From NCBI GenBank assembly GCA_903820745.1, contig CAIJIT010000154.1:1-49899 (forward strand): a stretch of 49,899 nucleotides of DNA, given 5' to 3'. The translations under genes were made by a program, and so were the position numbers. The notes below the pieces were generated by a model. The model was not told the DNA's origin. It did no database searches and was given only the letters and a program-made list of their open reading frames with translations. Positions 8,131-16,117 of the stretch are shown piece after piece (within the stretch, counting starts at the first letter, position 1; the number at the start of each line of letters is the position of its first letter). Origin of the DNA: an uncultured Burkholderiales bacterium (GTDB lineage: Bacteria > Pseudomonadota > Gammaproteobacteria > Burkholderiales > Burkholderiaceae_C).

Positions 8131-10392
8131 ATGTCACGCCACTTCAAGTATTCCGTTCTTGCGACTGCAGTCGCAGCCTCTCTCGCAGGCCTTGTTTCTG
8201 TGCCTGCCTTTGCCCAATCCGCTGATGCCGAAACGACATCGCTCGAGCGGGTCTCGATCACCATCGGCCGCGGTCAACTGCGCTCGGTCCAAGGCGTCAA
8301 TGCCGCCGACTTCGAAGCCGCGACTCCGGGCACCAGCCCGCTCGTGACGGTCGCGCGTCTGCCTGGCGTCAACTTCCAATCGGCCGATCCGCTGGGTAAC
8401 TATGAATGGTCGACGCGCTTTACCGTCCGTGCCTTTTCGCAGAACCAGCTCGGTTTCACACTTGACGACGTGCCGCTTGGCGACATGTCCTATGGCAACT
8501 CGAACGGCCTGCATATCAGCCGTGCGATTTCTTCCGAAAATGTCGGTCGCGCAGCACTTTCGCAAGGCAGCGGCTCATTAGAGACCGCTTCGAGCAGCAA
8601 TCTGGGCGGGACCTTGCAGTTTTACTCTTCCGACCCCTTGAAGAAATTCGGCCTGCAAGCCGCGCAGACGATCGGCAGCAATTCAGATCGCCGCACATTT
8701 ATGCGCATTGACAGTGGGTCGACTGGCTTGGGCGAGTTCTTCCTCAGCTACACGAACCAGAACGCCGAAAAGTGGAAGGGCCAGGGCGAGCAGCGTTCCG
8801 AGCAGGTGAACTTCAAGTTCGTCAAGCAGTTCGGTGACAACCGCCTGTCAGCCTTCGTCAACACATCCAAGCGCCAGGAAATTGATTACCAGGACATGTC
8901 GCTGGAGATGATCAAGCGCCTGGGCAATCAGTGGGATAACACCTATCCGGACTTCGGCGCGGCGCTGAAATACGCCAACACCGTCTGTGGCAATGTGATC
9001 AACAAGGTACAAACGCCTTACAACGCGACTTGCGACGACGCCTATTACGCCGGCTCGGGTTTGCGCAATGACACCTTGTCAGGTGTGACCCTGGACGCCA
9101 AGCTGGCCGAGAATTTGCGCCTCAAGACGACGGTCTACCACCACAGCAATGAGGGCCGCGGTCTCTGGTACACGCCTTACACCGCCTCGCCTGATGGCAC
9201 CCCGATTTCACTGCGCACGACGGAATATGCGATTGCGCGCACTGGCGTTGTTGCCAATATGGAATATGAAATCGGCAGCCATGTGGTGAAGGCCGGCCTC
9301 TGGCACGAGGACAACAACTTTGACCAGGCCCGTCGTTTTTACGCGACCAGCCCGACCAATGTGCCAAGTCCCTATGTGTTCCCGAGCAACCCGTTCTTCA
9401 CCCAGTGGCAATACGCGTTCAACACCAAGACCGACCAGTTTTCCTTGGCTGACACGTACACGGTCTCCAAGGACCTGAGCGTTGGCTTCGGCTTCAAGTC
9501 ACTGCGCGCCACGATCAATGGCAAGCTGCTGGTGGGTGCCGACAAGCCGAACGACAGCATCACCGCCAGCAATGGTTTCTTGCCGCAAATCGGTGCCAAC
9601 TACCAGTTGTCCAAGACCGACGAGTTGTTCGCTGCGGCTTCGCGCAATATGCGTGCTTTCCAGGGCGCCTCGACTGGCGCAACGCCATTTGCCACCACGG
9701 CGGCCGGCTTTGCCGCGATCAAGAACACGCTCAAGCCTGAAACGGCTGACACGATCGAAGGCGGCTGGCGCACCCAGACAAGCCAGTACCAAGGCTCGCT
9801 GACAGCCTATCTTGTCAACTTCAAGAACCGCCAGCTTGGCACCCAGTCCGGCGCCGGCATCCAGGGCAATCCGACGATTTTGTCCAATGTGGGTGGCGTT
9901 CGCTCGACGGGTCTGGAAGCTGCGCTGTCGTTGCGACTGGCCAATGCGTTCACCTGGTACAACAGTCTGAGCCTGAGCAATTCGACCTACAGTGACAACG
10001 TCGTCAGCAACGGCGTGGCCGTGGCCACTTCGGGCAAGACGGTGACGGATGCGCCGGATCAAATGTTCAAGTCAAGCCTGGGTTATGACAACGGCACGCT
10101 GTTCGGTAATCTGGGCCTGGACTACATGGCCAAGCGTTATTACACCTACCTCAATGACGGATCGGTGCCTGAGCGCACCTTGTTCAATGTGAGCGGTGGT
10201 ATGCGTACCAAGGCAGTTGGCGGTTTGTCCGAGGCAACTGTGCAATTCGGCATTTCCAACCTGTTCGACAAGAAGTACATCTCGACGATTGGCTCGAATG
10301 GCTTCCAGAACAGCGACCCGACCGGCACTGCGCAGACCTTGCTGGTGGGCGCACCGCGTCAATTGTTCGTGACGGTCAGCGGCAAGCTGTAA
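8131..10392 (+). CDS. TonB-dependent outer-membrane receptor
   Basis: This 753-residue protein has a Sec signal peptide ending near VPAFAQ. A plug domain covers ~residues 40-160 (FTVRAFSQNQLGFTLDDVP, ISSENVGRAALSQGSGSLET) and a long beta-barrel has alternating aromatic strands to the C-terminus. It would import a ligand across the outer membrane using TonB energy. The ligand is not readable from sequence. The next genes encode a phosphatase and an ABC importer for a phosphorus compound, which suggests an organophosphate or phosphate-containing substrate rather than iron (inference from context). A strong terminator ends the gene, so it is its own transcript. Confidence 0.88.
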   Translation: MSRHFKYSVLATAVAASLAGLVSVPAFAQSADAETTSLERVSITIGRGQLRSVQGVNAADFEAATPGTSPLVTVARLPGVNFQSADPLGNYEWSTRFTVRAFSQNQLGFTLDDVPLGDMSYGNSNGLHISRAISSENVGRAALSQGSGSLETASSSNLGGTLQFYSSDPLKKFGLQAAQTIGSNSDRRTFMRIDSGSTGLGEFFLSYTNQNAEKWKGQGEQRSEQVNFKFVKQFGDNRLSAFVNTSKRQEIDYQDMSLEMIKRLGNQWDNTYPDFGAALKYANTVCGNVINKVQTPYNATCDDAYYAGSGLRNDTLSGVTLDAKLAENLRLKTTVYHHSNEGRGLWYTPYTASPDGTPISLRTTEYAIARTGVVANMEYEIGSHVVKAGLWHEDNNFDQARRFYATSPTNVPSPYVFPSNPFFTQWQYAFNTKTDQFSLADTYTVSKDLSVGFGFKSLRATINGKLLVGADKPNDSITASNGFLPQIGANYQLSKTDELFAAASRNMRAFQGASTGATPFATTAAGFAAIKNTLKPETADTIEGGWRTQTSQYQGSLTAYLVNFKNRQLGTQSGAGIQGNPTILSNVGGVRSTGLEAALSLRLANAFTWYNSLSLSNSTYSDNVVSNGVAVATSGKTVTDAPDQMFKSSLGYDNGTLFGNLGLDYMAKRYYTYLNDGSVPERTLFNVSGGMRTKAVGGLSEATVQFGISNLFDKKYISTIGSNGFQNSDPTGTAQTLLVGAPRQLFVTVSGKL

Positions 10393-10400
10393 TCGCGAAC

Positions 10401-10436
10401 GCCGGCACCGGGAAACTGGTGCCGGCTTGTTTTGTT
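10401..10436 (+). terminator. Rho-independent terminator of the TonB receptor gene
   Basis: A perfect 9-bp GC stem, GCCGGCACC / GGTGCCGGC, with an 8-nt loop is followed by TTGTTTTGTT. It begins 8 bp after the stop codon. The downstream phosphatase starts only 18 bp after the T-tract, so that operon must use read-through or a promoter inside or before this region. Confidence 0.9.
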
Positions 10437-10453
10437 CATTCTTGAAAATTTCC

Positions 10454-11602
10454 ATGCCCAATCTTTCGCAGCAAGGCAGCCTTCGCCGCAGCCTATTGCT
10501 GGCGGGTTCGATGACGCCTTTGCTGATCCATACGCCAGCGTCTGCCCTTGCGCAGTCGCGTCAGCCCGGGGTCAAGACTGAGCTCAATGCCAGTTCCCTG
10601 CGCATTGCCTTCGGTTCCTGTGCGCAACAGCGCAAGCCCCAGCCGATCTGGGACACGATCGCGGCCGCCCGGCCCGATCTGTTCTTGTTTCTTGGTGACA
10701 ACCTCTACGTCGACGCCCGCGACGAGGTGACATTTCGTCAACGCTATGCCGAATTTCAAAGCGTTCAGTCGCTGCAGGAATTTCGTGAAAAGACGCCGCA
10801 TCTGGCAATCTGGGATGACCATGATTTCGGGGATGACGATGTCGGCGGCGACTATGAGCTGAAAGCCTTGTCGCAGCAAATGTTCTGTGATGAATGGGCC
10901 GAACCGGTTGACTCGCCGCGGCGCACGCGCAGCGGCGTCTACGAAGCCTACCGGATCGATTCAGTCGGCCGCAGCGTGCAGATTCTGATGCTCGACCTGC
11001 GCTTCAACCGCACGCCCTTGCGCGCTGACCCGGCGCAGAAAAAAGGCTATGGCGCCATGGTCATGCAGGCCAAACTCAGCGGCAAGCCGATGACGGGTTG
11101 GTATCTGCCGAATCTGGACCCCCAGGCAACGCTGCTCGGCGAGGAGCAATGGGCCTGGCTGGCTGAGCGTCTGGCTGAACCGGCCGATCTGCGCATCATT
11201 GGCTCCAGCGTTCAATTTGCCGCAGACGGTACCGGCTGGGAAGGCTGGGCCAATTTTCCCTTGGAACGCGAACGACTGACCCGACTGATCAGCGGCCAAC
11301 GCGCCAACGGTGTCGTCTTCATCAGCGGCGATATGCATTACGGTGAGCTTTCTAGCTGGCCCGTTGAAGGCGGCTACCCGCTGTGGGACCTCACTTCCAG
11401 CGGCTTGACCGAAGTCTGGAATATTCCGACACCGAACCGCCAACGCCAATCGGTGGTCGTCGCCGAAATCAATTTCGGCCTGCTCGAGATCAATTGGGCC
11501 GATGCTGGCGGCAGCCTCACGATGTCGATCGTCAACAAGACCGGCAAGACAAAGCTGAGCAAGTTGCTGAACATCGATCAATTGCAGTTTACCAAGGTCT
11601 GA
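10454..11602 (+). CDS. PhoD-like metallophosphatase, exported
   Basis: This 382-residue protein of the PhoD/metallophosphoesterase type begins with a twin-arginine export signal (SLRRSLLLAG, cleavage near ALAQ). Metal-binding motifs follow the family order: RIAFGSC, FLFLGDNLYVDARD, AIWDDHDFGDDD, and ISGDMHYGELS near the end. It would hydrolyse phosphomono- or diesters in the periplasm. The ATG at 10454 is chosen because the earlier in-frame TTG lies within the preceding terminator's T-tract. The ABC solute-binding protein starts 4 bp after its stop. The operon therefore couples external hydrolysis with uptake. Confidence 0.88.
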   Translation: MPNLSQQGSLRRSLLLAGSMTPLLIHTPASALAQSRQPGVKTELNASSLRIAFGSCAQQRKPQPIWDTIAAARPDLFLFLGDNLYVDARDEVTFRQRYAEFQSVQSLQEFREKTPHLAIWDDHDFGDDDVGGDYELKALSQQMFCDEWAEPVDSPRRTRSGVYEAYRIDSVGRSVQILMLDLRFNRTPLRADPAQKKGYGAMVMQAKLSGKPMTGWYLPNLDPQATLLGEEQWAWLAERLAEPADLRIIGSSVQFAADGTGWEGWANFPLERERLTRLISGQRANGVVFISGDMHYGELSSWPVEGGYPLWDLTSSGLTEVWNIPTPNRQRQSVVVAEINFGLLEINWADAGGSLTMSIVNKTGKTKLSKLLNIDQLQFTKV

Positions 11603-11606
11603 ATCA

Positions 11607-12668
11607 ATGAAACGTTACCTCTTGTGCGGCCTGGCCGCATGCGCCGGCTTTGCCGCAATTGCACAGCCGATGAGCCTGAAAGCGCTGGAAACTGCTGCGC
11701 GCGCTGAAGGCAAGGTTGTCAGTGTCGGCATGCCCGATGGCTGGGCCAACTGGCGCGCCACCTGGGCTGATATGCAGCGAATCCATGGCATCAACCATGT
11801 CGACAGTGATATGAGCAGCGCTGAGGAAATTGCCAAGATGGAAGCCGAACGTAGCAATGCCAGCGTCGACATCGGCGATGTCGGTTTTGAGTTTGGCGCC
11901 ATTGCCAAAGCGCGTGGAGTCACGCAGGCCTACAAGCCATCCAACTGGGCGCAAATCCCCGCCTGGGCCAAAGACGCCGACGGTCATTGGGTGGTGGCCT
12001 ATACCGGCACGATCGCATTTGCAGTCAACAGCAAGCGCTTGCCGAACCCTCCGCGCAGCTGGAAAGCGCTGTTCGAAGGCCAGGCACAGGGCGCGTACCG
12101 GGTCATGATTGGCGAGGTTGGCCGTGCCGCGCAGGCTAATGCAGCGGTGCTGGCCGCAGCGATTGCGCTGGGCGGCAGCGAGACTCAGCTGAAGCCGGCC
12201 TTGAGTCAGTTTGCGCAAATTGCCAAGCAGCAGCGCTTGATCATGACCAACCCTTCGCCGGCCCTGATGGAACGCGGCGAGGCCGATGTGTTCGTGCTGT
12301 ATGACTTCAACGCACTGTCCTTCCGCGAGAAGATTCCGAACGGCGCCGACTACCAAATCCTGATTCCGTCAGACGGCTCGGTGACCAGCGGCTATACGAC
12401 GATCATCAACAAATTCGCGCCGCATCCGGCCGCTGCAATGCTGACGCGCGAATACATCTTCAGCGACGCCGGTCAGATCAATCTGGCTCGCGGCAATGCG
12501 CGACCGGTGCGTATCGATTCGATCAAACTTCCGGCTGATGTGGCGGCCAAGCTGATCGACAGCGCCCAGTACAAGAACACGCGGGCGGTCAACCCGACGC
12601 TGTGGGCCGATGAGGTCAAGAAGCTGCCGCGTGCTTGGCAAAAAGATGTCATCGGAGCCGCCTCGTGA
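11607..12668 (+). CDS. ABC importer periplasmic solute-binding protein (PotD/AfuA/PhnS-like)
   Basis: This 353-residue protein has a signal peptide (MKRYLLCGLAACAGFAAIAQ). The mature protein has the two-lobed binding-protein pattern of the spermidine/iron/2-aminoethylphosphonate group: EGKVVSVGMPDGWANW, IGDVGFEFGAIAKARGV, and the hinge-region VAYTGTIAFAVNSKRL. It delivers the substrate to the two permeases downstream. Paralogues bind very different ligands, so the substrate must be inferred from neighbours, namely two phosphatases and a cytosolic alkaline-phosphatase-superfamily enzyme. A phosphonate or small phosphodiester is the best guess. It overlaps the next gene by four bases. Confidence 0.85.
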   Translation: MKRYLLCGLAACAGFAAIAQPMSLKALETAARAEGKVVSVGMPDGWANWRATWADMQRIHGINHVDSDMSSAEEIAKMEAERSNASVDIGDVGFEFGAIAKARGVTQAYKPSNWAQIPAWAKDADGHWVVAYTGTIAFAVNSKRLPNPPRSWKALFEGQAQGAYRVMIGEVGRAAQANAAVLAAAIALGGSETQLKPALSQFAQIAKQQRLIMTNPSPALMERGEADVFVLYDFNALSFREKIPNGADYQILIPSDGSVTSGYTTIINKFAPHPAAAMLTREYIFSDAGQINLARGNARPVRIDSIKLPADVAAKLIDSAQYKNTRAVNPTLWADEVKKLPRAWQKDVIGAAS

Positions 12669-13456
12669 ACAAGCTGACTTCAGGCAAGAAGCTGGTGTTG
12701 ATTCTGGCTGACGGCTTGCGCGCTGAAATTGCCCGCAACTACATGGGCTATCTGCAGGCCATCAATGAAGCCGGGCGGGCGCAGTGGCGCAGCCTGAACT
12801 GCGAGTTGCCAAGCTTGTCACGCCCGCTGTACGCCACCCTGATCAATGGCCAGACACCACTCGATCACGGCATCGTCAGCAACGCACAGGCCGGTCAGCG
12901 CTGCGGCAGTACGGTATTCGACGATCTGGCCGCAGCCGGTGGAAGTTCGGCAGTCGCTGCCTATCACTGGTTTTTCGAACTGTTGTCGGGGCAGCGCTTC
13001 GAGCCCGCCCGCCATCGCCACGAAGCCTTGCCGGCAGCGGGCGTGCAGGCAGCCAGTTGGTACTTCGAGGACGAATACCCTGACTCACATCTGCTGGCTG
13101 ATGCCGAGCATTTGCGCCGCAGCGTCAACCCCGATCTGCTCTTCATCCATCCGATGGGCCCCGACCATGCCGGGCACCAGTTCGGCGGTGAATCCACGGC
13201 CTACAGCATGTGCGCACGTAAACTCGACATGATGCTGGCCTTGCTGCTGCCGACTTGGCATGCCGCCGGCTACGACGTGTTGCTGACCAGTGACCATGGC
13301 ATGCATGCCGACCGGATGCACGGCGGCCCGCTGGCCATCGAGCGCGAAGTGCCGTTGGTCTGGCTGCCATGCACCGGCAACGCGATGGATTGCGTCCTGC
13401 CCGACAGTCAACTGGGGCTGCGCAGCTTTGTCGTGCACCACCTGATAGCCCATTGA
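12665..13456 (+). CDS. Cytosolic alkaline-phosphatase-superfamily hydrolase (phosphodiesterase/NPP type)
   Basis: This 263-residue protein starts at the GTG that overlaps the previous stop (GTGA). No signal peptide is seen, so it should act in the cytoplasm. It has the metal-site pattern of nucleotide pyrophosphatase/phosphodiesterases: LILADGLRAE (Asp ~16), a threonine nucleophile in YATLINGQTP (Thr ~58), HPMGPDHAGHQFGG, and TSDHGMHADRMHGG. Phosphonoacetate hydrolase belongs to the same superfamily, so C-P bond cleavage is a second possibility. Its position inside an ABC-importer operon suggests it breaks down the imported compound. It is shorter than typical NPP enzymes (about 400 residues). 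Confidence 0.8.
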   Translation: MNKLTSGKKLVLILADGLRAEIARNYMGYLQAINEAGRAQWRSLNCELPSLSRPLYATLINGQTPLDHGIVSNAQAGQRCGSTVFDDLAAAGGSSAVAAYHWFFELLSGQRFEPARHRHEALPAAGVQAASWYFEDEYPDSHLLADAEHLRRSVNPDLLFIHPMGPDHAGHQFGGESTAYSMCARKLDMMLALLLPTWHAAGYDVLLTSDHGMHADRMHGGPLAIEREVPLVWLPCTGNAMDCVLPDSQLGLRSFVVHHLIAH

Positions 13457-14274
13457 TGCAGCCATCAAGGCGCGCCTGGCTGCTCGCCACGCCTTTGCTG
13501 GTGCTGGTGGCGTTGACCGTGTTGATGCCCTTCATCTGGCGCAATGGCGGCTTGCTCTGGCAATGCGCCAGCGGCCAGGACTGTGCCGCACAGGACCTGT
13601 TCAGCGACAGCTATTACCTGTTGGCCATGTGGAACACGGTCTGGCTGTCCGCTGCATCCAGCTTGCTCGCGCTGGGCGTCGGCCTGGGCGCGGCGATTGC
13701 TGTGGCACAGCGTCCGCAGACCGAAGGTCTGGTGTCGCTGCTGGCCGGCCTGGGCGCAAATTTTTCCGGCGTGCCGCTGGCCGTGGCGCTGACGCTGCTG
13801 CTCGGCGCGCAAGGGCTGTTGACTGCCGGTCTGGCCACGATGGGCTTGTCGTTGAACCTGAATCAGAGCGCGGGGTTGCTGCTGGCCTATGTCTGCTTTC
13901 AATTGCCCTTGGCGACGCTGCTGTTGCTGGCGCCGGTGCGGCTGCTTGATGGCGGTTTGCTCGACGCCGCAGCGACGCTGGGTGCCACGCCGGCTTTGTT
14001 CTGGCGCAGGGTCGGCTTGCCAATGCTGCTGCCGAGCTTGGTCGAGGTCGGCAGCCTGTTGTTTGCCAATGCCGCAGCGGCTTATGCCACGCCATTTGCG
14101 CTGTCGGGCACGGCGGCCAATGTGCTGGCGGTGCGCATCGCCAGCCTGGTCAGCGGCGACATTTTTTCACAGCCTGAGCTGTCGGCTTTGCTGGCCTTGC
14201 TGATGTTCGTGATGCTGGTGCTGGTGATCGGTGGTGGGCGCATGCTGGCCGCGCGGCTGAGGCTTGCTTTGTGA
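13456..14274 (+). CDS. ABC importer permease 1
   Basis: This 272-residue, strongly hydrophobic protein has about six transmembrane helices. It contains the BPD permease coupling loop (LLDAAATLGATPALFWRRVGLP) that contacts the ATPase. The start ATG overlaps the previous stop (TGATG). Together with the next gene it forms a heterodimeric channel of the type used for polyamines, iron and phosphonates (PotBC/PhnUV-like). It lies within an operon of overlapping genes. Confidence 0.88.
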   Translation: MQPSRRAWLLATPLLVLVALTVLMPFIWRNGGLLWQCASGQDCAAQDLFSDSYYLLAMWNTVWLSAASSLLALGVGLGAAIAVAQRPQTEGLVSLLAGLGANFSGVPLAVALTLLLGAQGLLTAGLATMGLSLNLNQSAGLLLAYVCFQLPLATLLLLAPVRLLDGGLLDAAATLGATPALFWRRVGLPMLLPSLVEVGSLLFANAAAAYATPFALSGTAANVLAVRIASLVSGDIFSQPELSALLALLMFVMLVLVIGGGRMLAARLRLAL

Positions 14275-15053
14275 GACTGCCACGTCCTTCGACATTGGCG
14301 CTTGGCACGATGCTGCTGCTGGCTTGCCTGCCGCCGGCAGTGGTCTTGGTCTATGCGCTGACCGAACGCTGGGACGGTCTCCTGCCGCAAGGGCCGACCT
14401 GGCAATGGCTGGCCGAGATCGCGCAGGATCCGCGCAGCCGCAGCGCGGTGGTCAAAACGCTGTGGCTGTCGCTGCAAAGTGCGCTGCTGGCGCTGCTGCT
14501 CGGCGGCACGGCCAGCGTGCTGGCTTATCTGAGCTCGCCGCGGCTGAGCCGATGGCTCGATCTGCTGGCCTTGCTGCCCTATGCGATTCCGCCGGTGGTG
14601 CTGGCCATCAATGCGCTGGAGCTGTTCGTTGGCCGATGGGGCGCCTGGCTCGATCTGCAAACGGTCTATGTGCTGCTGGTCACGCCGCTGCTGTTTCCGC
14701 TGGTGCACAAGACCCTGGTGGCCGCCTTGCAACAGCTCGACGCTGCGCAATTGCTGGAAGCCGGCCGCACGCTCGGCGCCAGCGACGGCTATCTGCTGCG
14801 CCGCGTGCTTGTGCCCTTGCTGGCGCCAGCGCTGCTGGCCGCCTTGCTGCTCAGCTGGATGGGCGCCGCGATGGAATTCGCGATCGCCAACTTGCTGCTT
14901 GGCGGGACGGTGGAGTTGCTGCAGCCGCTGCTCAACAGCATGCGCGGCATCAACGGGCATCAGTCTGCGGCGCTGATTGTCTTGAGTTTTGCCTTGCTGA
15001 CATTGTTGGGTCTGACGGTACGAGGTTTGTCATGGAAATCGAAGCAGAGTTGA
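14271..15053 (+). CDS. ABC importer permease 2
   Basis: This 260-residue partner of the preceding permease starts at a GTG overlapping its stop (GTGA). It has about six transmembrane segments and the coupling loop QLLEAGRTLGASDGYLLRRV. Its final 22 bp overlap the start of the ATPase gene, so translation of all three is linked. No substrate information can be read from it. Confidence 0.88.
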   Translation: MRLPRPSTLALGTMLLLACLPPAVVLVYALTERWDGLLPQGPTWQWLAEIAQDPRSRSAVVKTLWLSLQSALLALLLGGTASVLAYLSSPRLSRWLDLLALLPYAIPPVVLAINALELFVGRWGAWLDLQTVYVLLVTPLLFPLVHKTLVAALQQLDAAQLLEAGRTLGASDGYLLRRVLVPLLAPALLAALLLSWMGAAMEFAIANLLLGGTVELLQPLLNSMRGINGHQSAALIVLSFALLTLLGLTVRGLSWKSKQS

Positions 15054-16048
15054 TCGTCCGTCAGGCCAGCGCAATGCTCGGCGGACGCCAGGTATTGCGG
15101 GCCGTTGATCTGCGTATTGCCAAGGGCCAGATGCTGGCGCTGCTCGGCGCATCGGGCTGTGGCAAGACGACCTTGCTGCGCGCCATTGCCGGCCTGACGG
15201 CTCTGGGCAGTGGGCAGGTGCTGATCGGCGGACGCGATGTCACCGGCCTGGCCGCCCGCGAGCGCGGCATCGGCGTGGTGTTCCAGCATTACGCGCTGTT
15301 CCCGAATTTGTCGGTGCTCGAAAACGTGAAATTCGGCCTGCTGGCCAGCGGGCAGACCGACGCAATGGCAGGCGCCAGGGCGCGCGAGTTGCTGGAACTG
15401 GTCGAACTGGAAACCCATGCGGCCAAACTACCGACCCAACTCTCGGGCGGCCAGCGTCAACGCGTTGCCTTGGCGCGCGCGCTGGCCCGCAAACCGTCCT
15501 TGTTGTTGCTTGACGAGCCTTTCTCTGCGCTTGACGAATCGTTCCGTGTGCCGCTGCGGCGCTCGTTCCGGCGCCTGCAGCGCGAACTCGGCCAGACCTG
15601 TTTGATCGTTACCCATGACCGCGACGAGGCCTATGAATTGGCCGATCAGGTCGCCGTGATGTTCGACGGCCAGGTCGATCAATGCAGTCCACCACGCCAG
15701 CTTTGGCAGGCCCCGGAAACCCAGCGAGTGGCCGATTTCCTGGGCGCCTTCAACCGCTTTGATGCGCGGCGCCTGCCAGGCGCGATGCAGCGCGAATCAG
15801 GCAGTTGGATCGCCCCGATCGAAGCCTTGCAGATCGCCGGCAGCGACGAAGACTGCCACGACTGCTGGACGCTCAGCGCCGAACTGCAGGCCTGCCACCC
15901 CGGCCAACAGCGTCAGGCAGTGGACTTGCTGACCGCTCAGGGCGAATCCCTGGTGTTGTGGGCGCCGCAGGCCACCGAGCTGCCGCCGGCCGGGTCGCAG
16001 TTGAGCTTGCGCATCCCGATCCATGCCATGCAGTTTTTGCCGGGTTGA
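15032..16048 (+). CDS. ABC importer ATP-binding protein
   Basis: This 338-residue ATPase shows Walker A (GASGCGKTTLL), Q-loop (VVFQHYALFPNLSV), signature (LSGGQRQRVALARALA), Walker B (LLLLDEPFSALD) and the H-loop (VTHDRDEA). Residues ~250-338 form a C-terminal regulatory domain of the TOBE kind common in the PotA/FbpC/PhnT group. The frame is open further upstream, but the ATG at 15032 (MEIEAELIVRQ) gives the normal ATPase N-terminus and was chosen. It is the last gene of the operon beginning at 10454. Confidence 0.9.
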   Translation: MEIEAELIVRQASAMLGGRQVLRAVDLRIAKGQMLALLGASGCGKTTLLRAIAGLTALGSGQVLIGGRDVTGLAARERGIGVVFQHYALFPNLSVLENVKFGLLASGQTDAMAGARARELLELVELETHAAKLPTQLSGGQRQRVALARALARKPSLLLLDEPFSALDESFRVPLRRSFRRLQRELGQTCLIVTHDRDEAYELADQVAVMFDGQVDQCSPPRQLWQAPETQRVADFLGAFNRFDARRLPGAMQRESGSWIAPIEALQIAGSDEDCHDCWTLSAELQACHPGQQRQAVDLLTAQGESLVLWAPQATELPPAGSQLSLRIPIHAMQFLPG

Positions 16049-16067
16049 CGAGGCGGCTTCATGCCCT

Positions 16068-16085
16068 TGTCATATGGATCATCGA
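16068..16085 (+). promoter_or_regulatory. Weak candidate Pho box before the second PhoD
   Basis: TTGTCAT-ATGG-ATCATCG has a good first unit (6/7) and a poor second one. A CTTAAT at 16098-16103 sits 12 bp downstream, the right distance for a -10. On its own this is weak. It gains some support from the company of stronger boxes nearby. Confidence 0.35.
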
Positions 16086-16117
16086 TGCTGGTTTTCCCTT
16101 AATCACGAAGCATCAGC

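Noticed and set aside
10427-10453. An upstream TTG start for the first PhoD-like gene
   Set aside because: It lies in the T-tract of the preceding terminator and would put nine residues before a normal Tat signal; the ATG at 10454 is better.
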